NCBI GenBank assembly: GCA_003075315.1
Contig: QDFQ01000002.1
Coordinates: forward strand, 1-64,000
Reading direction: 5' to 3'
Length of the DNA stretch: 64,000 nt
Source: Arthrobacter sp. TPD3018
Lineage (GTDB): Bacteria > Pseudomonadota > Alphaproteobacteria > Sphingomonadales > Sphingomonadaceae
A program made the translations under genes and the position numbers. Below the pieces are notes generated by a model that was not told the origin of the DNA, searched no databases, and worked only from the letters and a program-made list of their open reading frames with translations. Shown here in pieces: positions 48,374 to 57,585 of this stretch. Each line of letters starts with the position of its first letter. The first letter of the stretch is position 1.

Positions 48374-49306
48374 TTAAGGCGTCGTAAACGCCCCCGCCAA
48401 CGCGTCCGCGCCCATGCGCTCGGCCAGCGCCTGTTCGCCGAGCACGATCGCGCCGAGCGGCCCGGCGTTGCCCCCCAGTGCGGGCGGCACGATGAACGCG
48501 GGTTCGGCGATCTCGGTCAGCGCGATATAGCCGGCGAGGCTCTGCACCATCGCGTCGCGGACGCGCGGGAACAGATGATCGTTACCGACCATCACGCCGC
48601 CGCCCATCACGATCCGCCGCGGCACGCCGGTCATCACCAGCGTGTGGCACAATTGGCCCAGGACATGCGCAACGGGTTCCCACACCGGATGGTCCGCGGG
48701 AATGTCTTCCCCCTTGCAACCAGCGCGAGCGCCGATCGCGGGGCCGGCGGCCAGGCCCTCCAGGCAGCTGCCGTGGAACGGGCAGATGCCCATCCAATCG
48801 TCGCCCGGCATGCGCTGCGGCCGGATATGGCCGAATTCGCTATGGGTCAGGCCGTCGACCGGCTTGCCGCCCGCAATCAGTCCGACGCCGATGCCCGTGC
48901 CGACGGTGACATAGGCGATATCGGGCAGGCCCTTCGCCGCGCCCCAGCGCGCCTCGGCCAGCGCCGCGCCGACCACATCGGTGTGGAAGCCGGTCGGCAC
49001 TTGATACCGTGCGGACAGACGGCCCGCAACGTCGGTGCCCGCCCAATGCGGCTTGGGCGTCGAGGTGACATGACCGTAATCGGCGGCATGCCGGTCGATC
49101 GAAATGGGCCCGAAGCTCGCGATGCCCAGCGCCTCGAACCCACCCCAGCCGTCCAGCACGGCCTCAACCGCCGCCAGCGCCTCGTCGGGCCGGGTCGTCG
49201 GGATCTGCACGCGGTCCTGAATATCGTCCGGTCCACGCGCGAGGATGCAGACGATCTTCGTGCCCCCCAATTCGATGCCGGCAACCAACGGGGGCACACG
49301 GTCCAT
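48374..49306 (-). CDS. ROK-family sugar kinase (fructokinase-like)
   Basis: A 310-residue ROK protein. N-terminal phosphate motif GIELGGTKIV, catalytic Asp in GFHTDVVGAALAEARWG, ATP-site VTVGTGIGVGLI, and the ROK His-Cys block HSEFGHIRPQR...CPFHGSCLEG, in the form typical of bacterial fructokinases. It has no helix-turn-helix, so it is an enzyme, not a repressor. Start at ATG 49306 fits family length; an ATG six codons upstream is possible. It lies downstream of glmS on the same strand. Confidence 0.87.
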   Translation of the reverse strand: MDRVPPLVAGIELGGTKIVCILARGPDDIQDRVQIPTTRPDEALAAVEAVLDGWGGFEALGIASFGPISIDRHAADYGHVTSTPKPHWAGTDVAGRLSARYQVPTGFHTDVVGAALAEARWGAAKGLPDIAYVTVGTGIGVGLIAGGKPVDGLTHSEFGHIRPQRMPGDDWMGICPFHGSCLEGLAAGPAIGARAGCKGEDIPADHPVWEPVAHVLGQLCHTLVMTGVPRRIVMGGGVMVGNDHLFPRVRDAMVQSLAGYIALTEIAEPAFIVPPALGGNAGPLGAIVLGEQALAERMGADALAGAFTTP

Positions 49307-49357
49307 TCTGTCATCCCATCCCATAGAAACAGCGCAACGATCGCGCGGGCCCCGCGC

Positions 49358-51181
49358 TTATTCCACCGTCACCGATTTGGCGAGGTTGCGCGGCTGGTCG
49401 ACGTCGGTGCCCTTCGCCACCGCGACGTGATAGGCGAGCAGCTGGACCGGCACCGCATAGACCAGCGGGGCAATGAGCGGATGGACCTTGGGCATCGTGA
49501 TCGTCGCGACGCAATTCTCGCCCGCCGCCTGGATGCCGTCATAGTCGCTGATCAGCACGACCTTACCGCCGCGCGCCTGCACTTCCTGCATGTTGCTGAC
49601 GGTCTTTTCGAACAGCGGACCCGACGGCGCGATGACGATGACGGGGACGTTTTCGTCGATCAGCGCGATCGGCCCGTGCTTCATCTCGCCTGCGGCGTAG
49701 CCTTCGGCGTGGATGTAGCTGATCTCCTTCAGCTTCAGCGCGCCCTCCAGCGCCAGCGGATAATCGGTGCCGCGCCCCAGATACAGCACGTCGCGCGCTG
49801 CGGCGACGACGCCCGCCATTTCCTGAATCGATTCGTCATAGGCGAGCGCGGCGTTGAGCGCCGCCGGCGTCTCGGCGAGATGCTTGACGATCTCGCGCTC
49901 CTCACCGTCCTTGAACTTGCCCTTGGCGCGGGCAAGGTTCGCGGCGAGTGCGGCGAGCACTGCGAGCTGGCAGGTAAACGCCTTAGTCGATGCGACGCCG
50001 ATCTCCGGCCCCGCGTGCGTCGGCAGCAGCAGGTCCGCCTCGCGCGCCATGCTGCTGGTCGGCACGTTGACCACCGCGGCGATCGTCTGCCCTTCCGACT
50101 TGGCGTGGCGCAGCGCGGCGAGCGTGTCCGCCGTCTCGCCCGACTGGCTGATGACGATCATCAGGCCGCCCGGCTCCATCACCGGCGCGCGGTACCGGAA
50201 CTCCGACGCGACATCCAAGTCGACGGGCACGCGCGCGAACTGTTCGAACCAATATTTGGCCACCATGCCGGCGTAGAAGCTGGTGCCGCAGGCGACGATC
50301 GTCACACGTTTGATGCCCGCGAGGTCGAAGTCGGGGATCGGCAGCGTCACGCGATCCTCCATCCGCTGCAGATACGAGCGCAGCGTCTGGGCGACGACGA
50401 TCGGTTGTTCGTAGATCTCCTTCAGCATGTAATGGCGGTGATTGCCCTTGCTGATGAGTTCGCCGGTGACGCCCGAGATGGTGATCGGCCGCTCGACGGG
50501 ATGGTTGTCGCGGTCATAGACCTGCGCGCCCTCGGTCGTGCACACGACCCAGTCGCCCTCGTCCAGATAGGCGATGCGCTGCGTCAGCGGGGCGAGCGCC
50601 AGCGCGTCCGACCCGAGATAGGTTTCGCCCTCGCCATAGCCCACGACCAGCGGCGAGCCGAGGCGCGCGCCGATCAGCATGTCGGGATGCTTGCGGAACA
50701 AGATGGCGAGCGCGAACGCGCCGTGCAGGCGCGGCAGCACCTCGCGCACCGCGCCGACGGGGTCGAGGCCGGCTTCCACCTTCTCGCTCACCAGATGCGC
50801 GACGACTTCGGTATCGGTCTCGCTGGTGAACACGCGGCCGCGCGCGATCAGTTCGTCGCGCAGTGCCTTGAAGTTCTCGATGATGCCATTGTGGACCACC
50901 GCGACCTCGTCGGTCGCATGCGGGTGGGCGTTGTTGGTGGTCGGGCCGCCGTGCGTCGCCCAGCGGGTGTGGGCGATGCCGGTCGTGCCGGGCAGCGGCG
51001 CGGCGGCGAGTTCCTTGGCGAGGTTGACCAGCTTGCCGCTGGCGCGGCGCCGCTCGATCTGCCCGTCGTGATCGGTGGCGATACCCGCCGAATCGTAGCC
51101 GCGATATTCCAGCCGCTTCAAACCATCGAGCAGACGGTCGGCGACATCCTCAGCGCCGACGATTCCAACGATTCCGCACAT
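49358..51181 (-). CDS. glmS: glutamine-fructose-6-phosphate aminotransferase
   Basis: A 607-residue enzyme making glucosamine-6-phosphate. The N-terminal nucleophile is Cys2 (CGIVGIVG), with the Ntn-amidotransferase motifs HTRWATHG and HNGIIEN. Two SIS domains (about 285-420 and 455-590) hold the sugar isomerase, and the end LAKSVTVE is conserved. It begins directly after the glmU stop on the same strand. No glmS ribozyme is expected in this group, and none is seen. Confidence 0.98.
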   Translation of the reverse strand: MCGIVGIVGAEDVADRLLDGLKRLEYRGYDSAGIATDHDGQIERRRASGKLVNLAKELAAAPLPGTTGIAHTRWATHGGPTTNNAHPHATDEVAVVHNGIIENFKALRDELIARGRVFTSETDTEVVAHLVSEKVEAGLDPVGAVREVLPRLHGAFALAILFRKHPDMLIGARLGSPLVVGYGEGETYLGSDALALAPLTQRIAYLDEGDWVVCTTEGAQVYDRDNHPVERPITISGVTGELISKGNHRHYMLKEIYEQPIVVAQTLRSYLQRMEDRVTLPIPDFDLAGIKRVTIVACGTSFYAGMVAKYWFEQFARVPVDLDVASEFRYRAPVMEPGGLMIVISQSGETADTLAALRHAKSEGQTIAAVVNVPTSSMAREADLLLPTHAGPEIGVASTKAFTCQLAVLAALAANLARAKGKFKDGEEREIVKHLAETPAALNAALAYDESIQEMAGVVAAARDVLYLGRGTDYPLALEGALKLKEISYIHAEGYAAGEMKHGPIALIDENVPVIVIAPSGPLFEKTVSNMQEVQARGGKVVLISDYDGIQAAGENCVATITMPKVHPLIAPLVYAVPVQLLAYHVAVAKGTDVDQPRNLAKSVTVE

Positions 51182-52534
51182 TTACTTCGCTTCCTTCTTG
51201 GCGCGCATCATCGCGCGGAATTGGGTGGCCCAGCCGGGTTTGGCAATCTGCGGCGGCCGGACGAGCGCGAGCGCGCCAGCCTCGACATCCTTGGTCAGCA
51301 CCGATCCGGCCGCGACGATCGCGCCGTCACCGACCGATACCGGCGCGACCAGCGCCGAGTTCGAACCGATGAAGGCATCCGCGCCGATCTGCGTCTTATA
51401 CTTGAAGAAGCCATCGTAATTGCAGGTGATCGTACCGGCACCGATATTGGCGTTCGCCCCCACATCGGCATCGCCGATATAGGACAGGTGGTTGACCTTG
51501 GCGCCCTTGCCGATCTTCGCCTTCTTTACCTCGACGAAATTGCCGACCTTCGCCTTTTCGGCAAGGTCCGCGCCCGGGCGCAGGCGGGCATAGGGGCCAA
51601 CATCGGCCTTGGCGCCGACCTTGGCGCCCTCGAGGTGGCTGAACGCGCGGATCGTCGCGCCGTCGGCGATGGAGACGCCGGGGCCGAAGACCACGTTGGG
51701 CTCGATCACGACGTCGCGGCCGATCTGCGTGTCATGGCTGAACCACACCGTATCCGGCGCGATCAGCGTCGCGCCGTCGGCCATCGCCTGATTGCGGCGC
51801 GCGGCCTGCCAGCCCGCTTCGACCGCGGCGAGCTCGGCGCGGCTGTTGACGCCGGCGACCTCGTCCTCGCCGGTTTCGATCACCACCGCGCGACCGCCTT
51901 CGGCCACGGCGAGCGTGACGATATCGGGCAAATAATATTCGCCCGCGGCATTGTCATTGCCAACCGCTTCCAGCAACCGCCACAGATCGCGCGTGCGCAC
52001 CGCGGTGACGCCCGAATTGCACAGGTCGACCGCGCGCTCTTCGGGCGAAGCGTCCTTGAACTCGACCATCTTGGCGATCGTGCCGTCCGCATCCGCAATG
52101 ATCCGGCCATAGGCACGCGCATCGGCCGGGCGGAAGCCGAGCACCGCGATCGTCGGCGCATCCTCCGCCTGCAGCCGCGCGGCGAGCCGCGCCACCGTCT
52201 CGGTTGCCAGCAAGGGCGTGTCGCCGAAGCAGACGATTGCGACCCCGTCGAAATCGCTGAGCGCGTCCTTCGCCTGCAATGCCGCATGCGCGGTACCCAG
52301 CTGCTCGCGCTGCCACGCGATCTCGACCCCCGTGGCGGCGACCGCCGCTTCGACCTGCTCGCCGCTCGCGCCGACCACGACGACACGATGCGTCGCGCCG
52401 GCCTGGTTCAGACTGTCGATCAGATGGATCAGCATCGGCCGCCCGGCGATCGGGTGCAGCACCTTGTGCAGATCGGACTTCATGCGCGTACCCTTGCCCG
52501 CGGCAAGGATGATGACGGCGAGAGGACTGGTCAT
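51182..52534 (-). CDS. glmU: bifunctional UDP-GlcNAc pyrophosphorylase / GlcN-1-P acetyltransferase
   Basis: A 450-residue GlmU. The N-terminal uridyltransferase has LAAGKGTRMKSDLHK and the QLGTAHA and FGDTPL motifs; from about 250 on come left-handed beta-helix hexapeptide repeats (NHLSYIGDA, SNSALVAPV) with the catalytic His in VNHLSY. Together with GlmS it supplies UDP-GlcNAc for peptidoglycan and lipopolysaccharide. ATG 52534 is the standard start. It forms a two-gene operon with glmS. Confidence 0.97.
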   Translation of the reverse strand: MTSPLAVIILAAGKGTRMKSDLHKVLHPIAGRPMLIHLIDSLNQAGATHRVVVVGASGEQVEAAVAATGVEIAWQREQLGTAHAALQAKDALSDFDGVAIVCFGDTPLLATETVARLAARLQAEDAPTIAVLGFRPADARAYGRIIADADGTIAKMVEFKDASPEERAVDLCNSGVTAVRTRDLWRLLEAVGNDNAAGEYYLPDIVTLAVAEGGRAVVIETGEDEVAGVNSRAELAAVEAGWQAARRNQAMADGATLIAPDTVWFSHDTQIGRDVVIEPNVVFGPGVSIADGATIRAFSHLEGAKVGAKADVGPYARLRPGADLAEKAKVGNFVEVKKAKIGKGAKVNHLSYIGDADVGANANIGAGTITCNYDGFFKYKTQIGADAFIGSNSALVAPVSVGDGAIVAAGSVLTKDVEAGALALVRPPQIAKPGWATQFRAMMRAKKEAK

Positions 52535-52596
52535 GGCGACGTCGCCTGCCACGGAAGACTTGCCATTTCCATAGGGAGACGTCACCGGCGCGGGTT

Positions 52597-53289
52597 ATGA
52601 CGGGAATTTCATCGCACGATCCAGTATTCGACATCGTCGGGTTCGACCTGGACGGCACGTTGCTCGACACGAGCGGCGATCTGACTGCCGCGGTCAATCA
52701 CGCACTGGCGTCGATCGACCGACCGCTGCTGACCGTCGAGCAGGTGAAGCCGATGATCGGTGGCGGCGCGCGGCATATGCTGGCGCAGGGGCTTGCCGCG
52801 ACCGGTGGCTGCGACGATGTGACACTCGACGTGCTGCATCGGCGGCTGCTCGACCATTATGAAGCGAACATCGCGGTATTGACGCGGCCCTATCCCGGCA
52901 CGCTCGACACGCTCGACCTGTTGGCGGCGCGCGGCGTGCGGATCGCCGTCGTCACCAACAAACTGGAATCGCTCGCGCGCAAGGTGATCGACGCGCTCGA
53001 CCTGACGCGGCGCTTCGCATGCATCATCGGCGGCGACACGATGGGCCCGGGCAACGGCAAGCCCAGCCCCAAGCCGATCTACGAAATGCTGGCCCGCTGC
53101 GGCGGGGGGACGGCGGCATTCGTCGGCGATTCGATCTTCGACGTGCAGGCGGGCCATGCGGCGGGCCTGCCGACGGTGGCGTGCTCGTTCGGCTTCCTGA
53201 TGCAGCCGGTCGAGGAGCTGGGCGCGGACGCGATCATCGACGGCTATGACGAATTGATCCCGACGCTGGAGCGGCTGGCGACGCGTTAG
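52597..53289 (+). CDS. gph: HAD-family phosphatase, phosphoglycolate phosphatase-like
   Basis: A 230-residue HAD hydrolase with the nucleophile Asp in GFDLDGTLLDT (about 15-25), motif II VTNK, motif III GKPSPKP and motif IV FVGDSIFDVQAG. A helical cap domain (30-95) includes VKPMIGGGARHML, as in Gph. The likely role is to remove phosphoglycolate from DNA repair or metabolism, but other sugar phosphates are possible. It is divergent from glmU with a 62-bp gap. Confidence 0.85.
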   Translation: MTGISSHDPVFDIVGFDLDGTLLDTSGDLTAAVNHALASIDRPLLTVEQVKPMIGGGARHMLAQGLAATGGCDDVTLDVLHRRLLDHYEANIAVLTRPYPGTLDTLDLLAARGVRIAVVTNKLESLARKVIDALDLTRRFACIIGGDTMGPGNGKPSPKPIYEMLARCGGGTAAFVGDSIFDVQAGHAAGLPTVACSFGFLMQPVEELGADAIIDGYDELIPTLERLATR

Positions 53290-53302
53290 CCCCCTATTCT
53301 TC

Positions 53303-53328
53303 GTCACCCGGCACAGGTCCGGGGTGAC
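53303..53328. repeat. REP-like hairpin between convergent genes
   Basis: GTCACCCGG and CCGGGGTGAC face each other across a short loop, a single unit of the GTCACCCCGG repeat class. It lies between the convergent gph and nucleotidyltransferase genes. Confidence 0.6.
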
Positions 53329-53341
53329 GGCGTGGGTGGGG

Positions 53342-54376
53342 CTAAGCTCGCGCGCCCCTACGCCACTTGATCCACAGATGCCGCGCCAGCATCGCCGGCG
53401 GCATGCGCAGCCAGTGCGAGCGGACGTAGAACGCCAGCCGCGTCACCGGACGGATCGGTCGCCCCCAGTCGTCCCGGGCCAGCAGGCGGCGGCGGAACAG
53501 GCGGTCGCTCCACCGCGGCGCCAGGCGGATACGGCCCGAACTCTCGTAAGCGCGCACCTGCGTGCCGAACAGTTGCTGCGACAGCCGCAGCGCGCGCACC
53601 ACCGCATCGTGCAGGCCATGGCGCCCGGCCTCCTCGACCAGCGTCAGGCCGAAACCCGCATCCCCCTCCGCCGCCTCGCCATACAGGCAATGGATATCCC
53701 ACAGGTTGCGCAGGCCGCCCGCCAGATCGCCGTCGGCGAGCAGATGCGCCGCCGCATGGACGATCATCGCCGCCGGCGACAGCACCGACAGCCCGTTGCC
53801 CAGCGGCACCGCATCCGCGATCAGCGTTGCCACGTCGGGCCGCACCCGCGCGGTCAGCGGCAGGATCGTATGATGCACGTCGATCATCCGGTCGCGCTCG
53901 GCATGGATCAGCGGCGGCAATTCGTGCATCCAGCGCCGATAATAAGCGTCGTCGTACGGATCGGGCTTCACCCATTCCCAGCCCGCCGCGATCAGCGCCG
54001 CCTCGACGGCATCCAGCGCCTCGCGCGGCACCAGGATATCGAGGTCGCCGATCGACCGCCCCTGCCCCGCCGACAAGCCCGCCGCGACGAAGGCCGTCCC
54101 CTTCAGCAGCACGACCGGCACGCCGAGCGGCGCCAGCGCCCGCCGCGCCATCTCCGCCTCCCACAAGGCCGTCCGCCGCGCATTTTCGGCCGCAGCGCGC
54201 GCATCGCTCAGCAGCAGCGCGACGTCCTCTGGCAACGGCAGGCCGTGCAGCCGCCACGCGAGCGTGCCCAGCAATTGCTCCGCGCGCGCCATGGTGACGA
54301 GGCCCGCCCAATCGGTGTCGAGCGCCAGACTGGTCGGATCGGCGAGCGCGCGGGCGAGGATCAGAGCGTCCGCCAC
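53342..54376 (-). CDS. nucleotidyltransferase family protein of an HprK-linked operon
   Basis: A 344-residue protein with the nucleotidyltransferase signature VVLLKGTAF...GRSIGDLDILVPREAL; the metal-binding DLD is at 111-113. The rest fits the large uncharacterised NTase_5-like family that is found with HprK-related kinases, including PadeN-type proteins in lasso-peptide clusters. A GTG start at 54376 is chosen because GGTGGAGG lies just before it; it overlaps the kinase stop by 16 bp. The longer frame to 54445 runs over kinase sequence. Last gene of the four-gene operon. Confidence 0.8.
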   Translation of the reverse strand: MADALILARALADPTSLALDTDWAGLVTMARAEQLLGTLAWRLHGLPLPEDVALLLSDARAAAENARRTALWEAEMARRALAPLGVPVVLLKGTAFVAAGLSAGQGRSIGDLDILVPREALDAVEAALIAAGWEWVKPDPYDDAYYRRWMHELPPLIHAERDRMIDVHHTILPLTARVRPDVATLIADAVPLGNGLSVLSPAAMIVHAAAHLLADGDLAGGLRNLWDIHCLYGEAAEGDAGFGLTLVEEAGRHGLHDAVVRALRLSQQLFGTQVRAYESSGRIRLAPRWSDRLFRRRLLARDDWGRPIRPVTRLAFYVRSHWLRMPPAMLARHLWIKWRRGARA

Positions 54377-55215
54377 AACGCCTCCACCTGCTCGACCGCC
54401 GCGGCGCCATCGGGATAGTCGATCGCCATGGCGGGCGTGTCGCACACAAGCCGGGTCAGTGCGTCGAACCCGGTCTCGCCGAGCATGACGTAATTGGTCG
54501 ACGCCTGCGTCAGCCGTACGAACGCCTCCGATGCGGCGACGGCCCGCGTCTCTGTCGCGAAGCCGTGCCGCGGAAACAGCAGCAGCGCCGGCTGTGCGGG
54601 CTCGTCCATCGCGCCGACGCTCAGCGCATCGGGCACCATGTGGCGGATGTCACCCTTCGGCGTGGCCGCCAGCAGTGGCCCCATCCGCGCCTGCGGCCAG
54701 GCTGCCATCGCCGCGGCGATGCCGTCGTTCTTCAGGCTGATCAGACGCGGAAAGGCATGGACCAGCCCCGTTTCCGGATCAATGAGCGCGAATTCATCGC
54801 CCATGAAGCGCCAGCCGCGCGCGGCGAGCAACGTCGCCAGCGTCGATTTGCCCGCTCCCGATTCGCCGGTCATCAGCAGCGCCCGCCCGTCGCGCTCGAC
54901 GCACGAGGCATGGATCAGCAGATAGCGCCGACACCCCAGCGCCAATTGCAGGTTCATCGCCATCTCGGCGGCGAGCAGCCCCTGCGCCAGCGGCAGCGGC
55001 GCGGCTTCGGGCAGCATATAATCGCCGCCGATCCGCACCGACGGCCGCGCCCAGCGCCGCCACGGCCGCGTCGCCTCCAGCCTGACGGTGAAGTCGGGCA
55101 GGTTCGGGGAGGGGTAATAACGATACAGCTCTTCCAGCGCCGCGATCGGCGCGCGCCAGTCGCTGCCGATGCGAAAGCCGATCGGGCCGATGCGAACGCC
55201 AAAGACGTGCTTCAT
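54361..55215 (-). CDS. HprK-related kinase (HprK-rel-A type)
   Basis: A 284-residue kinase with the HprK-like core: His102 in [13 protein letters not shown]-loop GESGAGKS at 117-124 and Asp140-Glu141 in [10 protein letters not shown], then [14 protein letters not shown]. The N-terminal 90 residues are not the HprK sugar-binding-like domain but a separate short domain with [12 protein letters not shown]. There is no HPr or PTS gene nearby, so the substrate is likely a peptide or another small molecule. In lasso-peptide systems related kinases phosphorylate the precursor C-terminus. ATG overlaps the PqqD-like stop (ATGA). Confidence 0.85.
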   Translation of the reverse strand: MKHVFGVRIGPIGFRIGSDWRAPIAALEELYRYYPSPNLPDFTVRLEATRPWRRWARPSVRIGGDYMLPEAAPLPLAQGLLAAEMAMNLQLALGCRRYLLIHASCVERDGRALLMTGESGAGKSTLATLLAARGWRFMGDEFALIDPETGLVHAFPRLISLKNDGIAAAMAAWPQARMGPLLAATPKGDIRHMVPDALSVGAMDEPAQPALLLFPRHGFATETRAVAASEAFVRLTQASTNYVMLGETGFDALTRLVCDTPAMAIDYPDGAAAVEQVEALWRTL

Positions 55216-55508
55216 GCCGCGGCGACCGACCCCGCTGCGACGGGCAGGGCCTCGACCAGCCCGGCCGCAACCAGTTCGTCGAGCCGCGCGGCCAGCGCGT
55301 CGGCACCGCCGTCTCCCAGCTCGAACGCCTCACCCAGCCGGGCGAGCAGCCCGTCCCGGTCGAGCGGTTTCGCGGCCAGTGCCTGCAGGATTTCGGGCGC
55401 CGGGCTGGCAAGCAGATGCGTGATCCCCGACGATCGATGGAATACCGCGACCAGCATATCCAGCTCGCGGCTCAGCAGCGTGTCGGGCGCCGCGGCGCGA
55501 TAGCGCAT
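55212..55508 (-). CDS. PqqD-like RRE protein of an HprK-linked operon
   Basis: A 98-residue protein with the winged-helix RRE pattern of Pqq[22 protein letters not shown] (beta-hairpin) and a following helix-turn-helix with [19 protein letters not shown] and [11 protein letters not shown]. PqqD-like domains bind leader or precursor peptides and hand them to modifying enzymes. It matches the group found beside HprK-related kinase A. Four bp separate it from the upstream gene. Confidence 0.82.
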   Translation of the reverse strand: MRYRAAAPDTLLSRELDMLVAVFHRSSGITHLLASPAPEILQALAAKPLDRDGLLARLGEAFELGDGGADALAARLDELVAAGLVEALPVAAGSVAAA

Positions 55509-55512
55509 CGGG

Positions 55513-55950
55513 TCAGCGCGGCATCTGCAACGAGGCGAAACAGGTAAAGCCGCCCTGCCCGCGCTGCAGCCGCCGGATATAGGCCATATAGGCGCGGCTG
55601 CTGTCGTAGGTCGTGCCCGGCAGCTGCCCGCCGGCCAGCGCGCGCTTCACCTCGTCGCCCTTGAACGGGCGCCCCGGCGGCGCGAACGCACCCTTGGTGC
55701 CCGCCGGCACGACATTGCCATATTGGTCGATATACTGGCCCGCACGGCCCAGGTCCGGGACAGGGATTTCGCAGGTCATCACCGACGCCGCGCTCTGCGC
55801 CAGCGCCGGGCGGATCGAGACGACCGCCCCCGCGGTCACCGCGCCCAGCATCAGCACCCGGCGGCGCGTCGACACGCCCTCCGTCACCGGCGCAGCGGCA
55901 GGCTGTCCGGCGGTCTGGTCCGCACCGTCGATCGGCGTTTCGTCGCTCAT
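55513..55950 (-). CDS. small Tat-signal exported protein, first gene of the HprK-linked operon
   Basis: A 145-residue protein. A long polar N-terminus precedes a twin-arginine-like motif STRRRVLML (27-35), a hydrophobic stretch and ALAQ (cleavage near 51). The mature 90 residues start with VMTCEIPVPDLG and end with GGFTCFASLQMPR, so one Cys lies near each end (60 and 137), suited to a disulfide. The middle is Gly/Pro-rich (GNVVPAGTKGAFAPPGRPFKG). No family is recognised. By position it is a candidate substrate for the PqqD-like protein, kinase and nucleotidyltransferase that follow. Confidence 0.75.
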   Translation of the reverse strand: MSDETPIDGADQTAGQPAAAPVTEGVSTRRRVLMLGAVTAGAVVSIRPALAQSAASVMTCEIPVPDLGRAGQYIDQYGNVVPAGTKGAFAPPGRPFKGDEVKRALAGGQLPGTTYDSSRAYMAYIRRLQRGQGGFTCFASLQMPR

Positions 55951-56116
55951 GACACCCCTGTTATCGCAAGCGTGCCTTTCATATTCGTAAGCCACTGGCA
56001 AGTATGGCGCGCGTACCGTGGCGGGACGGCCTGCCGCGACGCCGGTACCGCACGGCCCGCAAATTGCGTCGCGATCCCCCTCCCGCAAGCGGTCTTCCTC
56101 GGCTAGCGAGGGCGCC

Positions 56117-57361
56117 ATGCTAACCCGATTCGCCCGGCGGCTCAGCGGCGCGCTCGTCATCGCGCTCGGCACGGGCGTGGGCGTTTATGTGGTCGGCGGC
56201 AGCATCGACGGCGCGGCGGTGACGGTGGTCGGGGCCATGGCCGCCGCGCTCGCCGCCATGGGCCGCGGCGACCAGGGGCAGGCGGCGGCCCGCGCACGGG
56301 GGCCCGACGCCGATACATTGCTGGGCGAAGTCCTCGACGTCATCGCCGAACCCGTCTTGCTCGTCCGCCGCGGCATCGTCACCTGCGCGAACGCGTCGGC
56401 CCGTTCCGTATTGGGCAAGCATATCGTCGGCGAGGACGTGCGCGTGGCCATCCGCCATCCCGCCGCCGCTGATCGCCTGGGTCCGAACGGCACGCTGCCC
56501 GGCCGCCCGGTTGAATTGGTCGGGGTCGGCGCGCCCGACCAGCGCTGGGAGATGCGCACCGGCGAAACCACCGACGGCATGCGCATCGTCCATCTGGTCG
56601 ACCAGAGCGGCAATTATGCCGCCGAAAAGATGCGGGTCGATTTCGTCGCCAACGCCAGCCACGAACTGCGCACCCCGCTCGCCTCGATCCTCGGGTTCAT
56701 CGAAACGCTGAACGAAGAGGCCGGCGAAGACCCCGCCTTGCGCGCGCGGTTCCTGAAGGTGATGTTCGACGAGGCCCGGCGCATGCAGCGGTTGGTAGAG
56801 GACCTTATTTCGCTGTCCCGCATCGAGGCGGAGAAATACCGCCTGCCCGGCGAACGGCTGGACCTTGGCGAATTGCTGGAAGACGTCGCCGCCGAGATCG
56901 CCGCCGCGCGCGGCCCGCGCGCCGCCGACGTCTCGGTCACGATCGATCCCGGTCTGCCCGCGGTCACCGGCGACGAAGCGCAGCTGTCGCAGCTGTTCCA
57001 CAACGTCATCGGCAATGCGATGAAATATGGCCGCGCGAACACGCCGGTGCGCGTGTCCTTGAGTCTCAACCGCTCGAAGCTGGTTCAGCTCGTCGTCCGC
57101 GATGAGGGCGAGGGCATCGCGCCGCAGCATATCCCGCGCCTCACCGAACGCTTCTACCGCGTCGATGCCGGCCGCAGCCGCAGCGTCGGCGGCACGGGGC
57201 TGGGCCTGGCGATCGTCAAACACATCGTCGAACGCCACCGCGGCCGCCTGGATATCGCCAGCCGCGTCGGCATCGGCACCACGGTGACGATTGCGCTGCC
57301 CGCGGCGGAGGCGGAGACGGCGGTAGCGACGACAGCGGCGACAGCGACGGCAAAGGCCTGA
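56117..57361 (+). CDS. phoR: phosphate regulon sensor histidine kinase PhoR
   Basis: A 414-residue sensor with an N-terminal membrane anchor (about 10-55), a PAS-like region (70-175) and a HisKA/HATPase core: H-box FVANASHELRTPLASI (about 182-197), N-box FHNVIGNAMKYG, DEGEGIAPQHI and GGTGLGLAIVKHI. The long Ala/Thr tail is low-complexity. Start at ATG 56117; codons upstream in the frame are not conserved. It heads the phosphate regulon, diverging from the Tat-protein operon. Confidence 0.93.
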   Translation: MLTRFARRLSGALVIALGTGVGVYVVGGSIDGAAVTVVGAMAAALAAMGRGDQGQAAARARGPDADTLLGEVLDVIAEPVLLVRRGIVTCANASARSVLGKHIVGEDVRVAIRHPAAADRLGPNGTLPGRPVELVGVGAPDQRWEMRTGETTDGMRIVHLVDQSGNYAAEKMRVDFVANASHELRTPLASILGFIETLNEEAGEDPALRARFLKVMFDEARRMQRLVEDLISLSRIEAEKYRLPGERLDLGELLEDVAAEIAAARGPRAADVSVTIDPGLPAVTGDEAQLSQLFHNVIGNAMKYGRANTPVRVSLSLNRSKLVQLVVRDEGEGIAPQHIPRLTERFYRVDAGRSRSVGGTGLGLAIVKHIVERHRGRLDIASRVGIGTTVTIALPAAEAETAVATTAATATAKA

Positions 57362-57408
57362 CACGACCCGCCGCTACCGAATCACGCGACGCGTCCCCCC
57401 ACACCCCC

Positions 57409-57513
57409 GTCACCCCGGACTCGTTCCGGGGTCCACCGGGCCGCGGGGCAGCGTGCGAGCCTCCTGCCGTCTCCCTCGCCGCAGAGTGGACCCCGGATCA
57501 AGTCCGGGGTGAC
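57409..57513. repeat. REP doublet (REPIN-like), GTCACCCCGG class, copy 2
   Basis: The left unit GTCACCCCGGACTCGTTCC begins at 57409; the inverted right unit ends AAGTCCGGGGTGAC at 57513, with CTCGCCGCAGAGTGGACC before it. Same layout and length (105 bp) as copy 1. It lies between phoR and pstS, upstream of the Pho box. Confidence 0.85.
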
Positions 57514-57585
57514 GGAGGAGGTGCGGCAGCCGCCTGCACATTAAAAGTGCCCTTACGACCCACACCACCACCCCACCCGCCGCCC

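Noticed and set aside
48368..52600. A 1410-codon open frame on the plus strand opposite the ROK kinase, glmS and glmU
   Set aside because: It lies antisense to three well-conserved enzymes, is Arg/Asp/His-rich with no domain, and is the usual artefact of GC-rich third positions.
53342..55950. A complete lasso-peptide cluster
   Set aside because: No asparagine-synthetase-like cyclase, no transglutaminase-like protease and no short lasso precursor are seen; only the tailoring-type genes are present.
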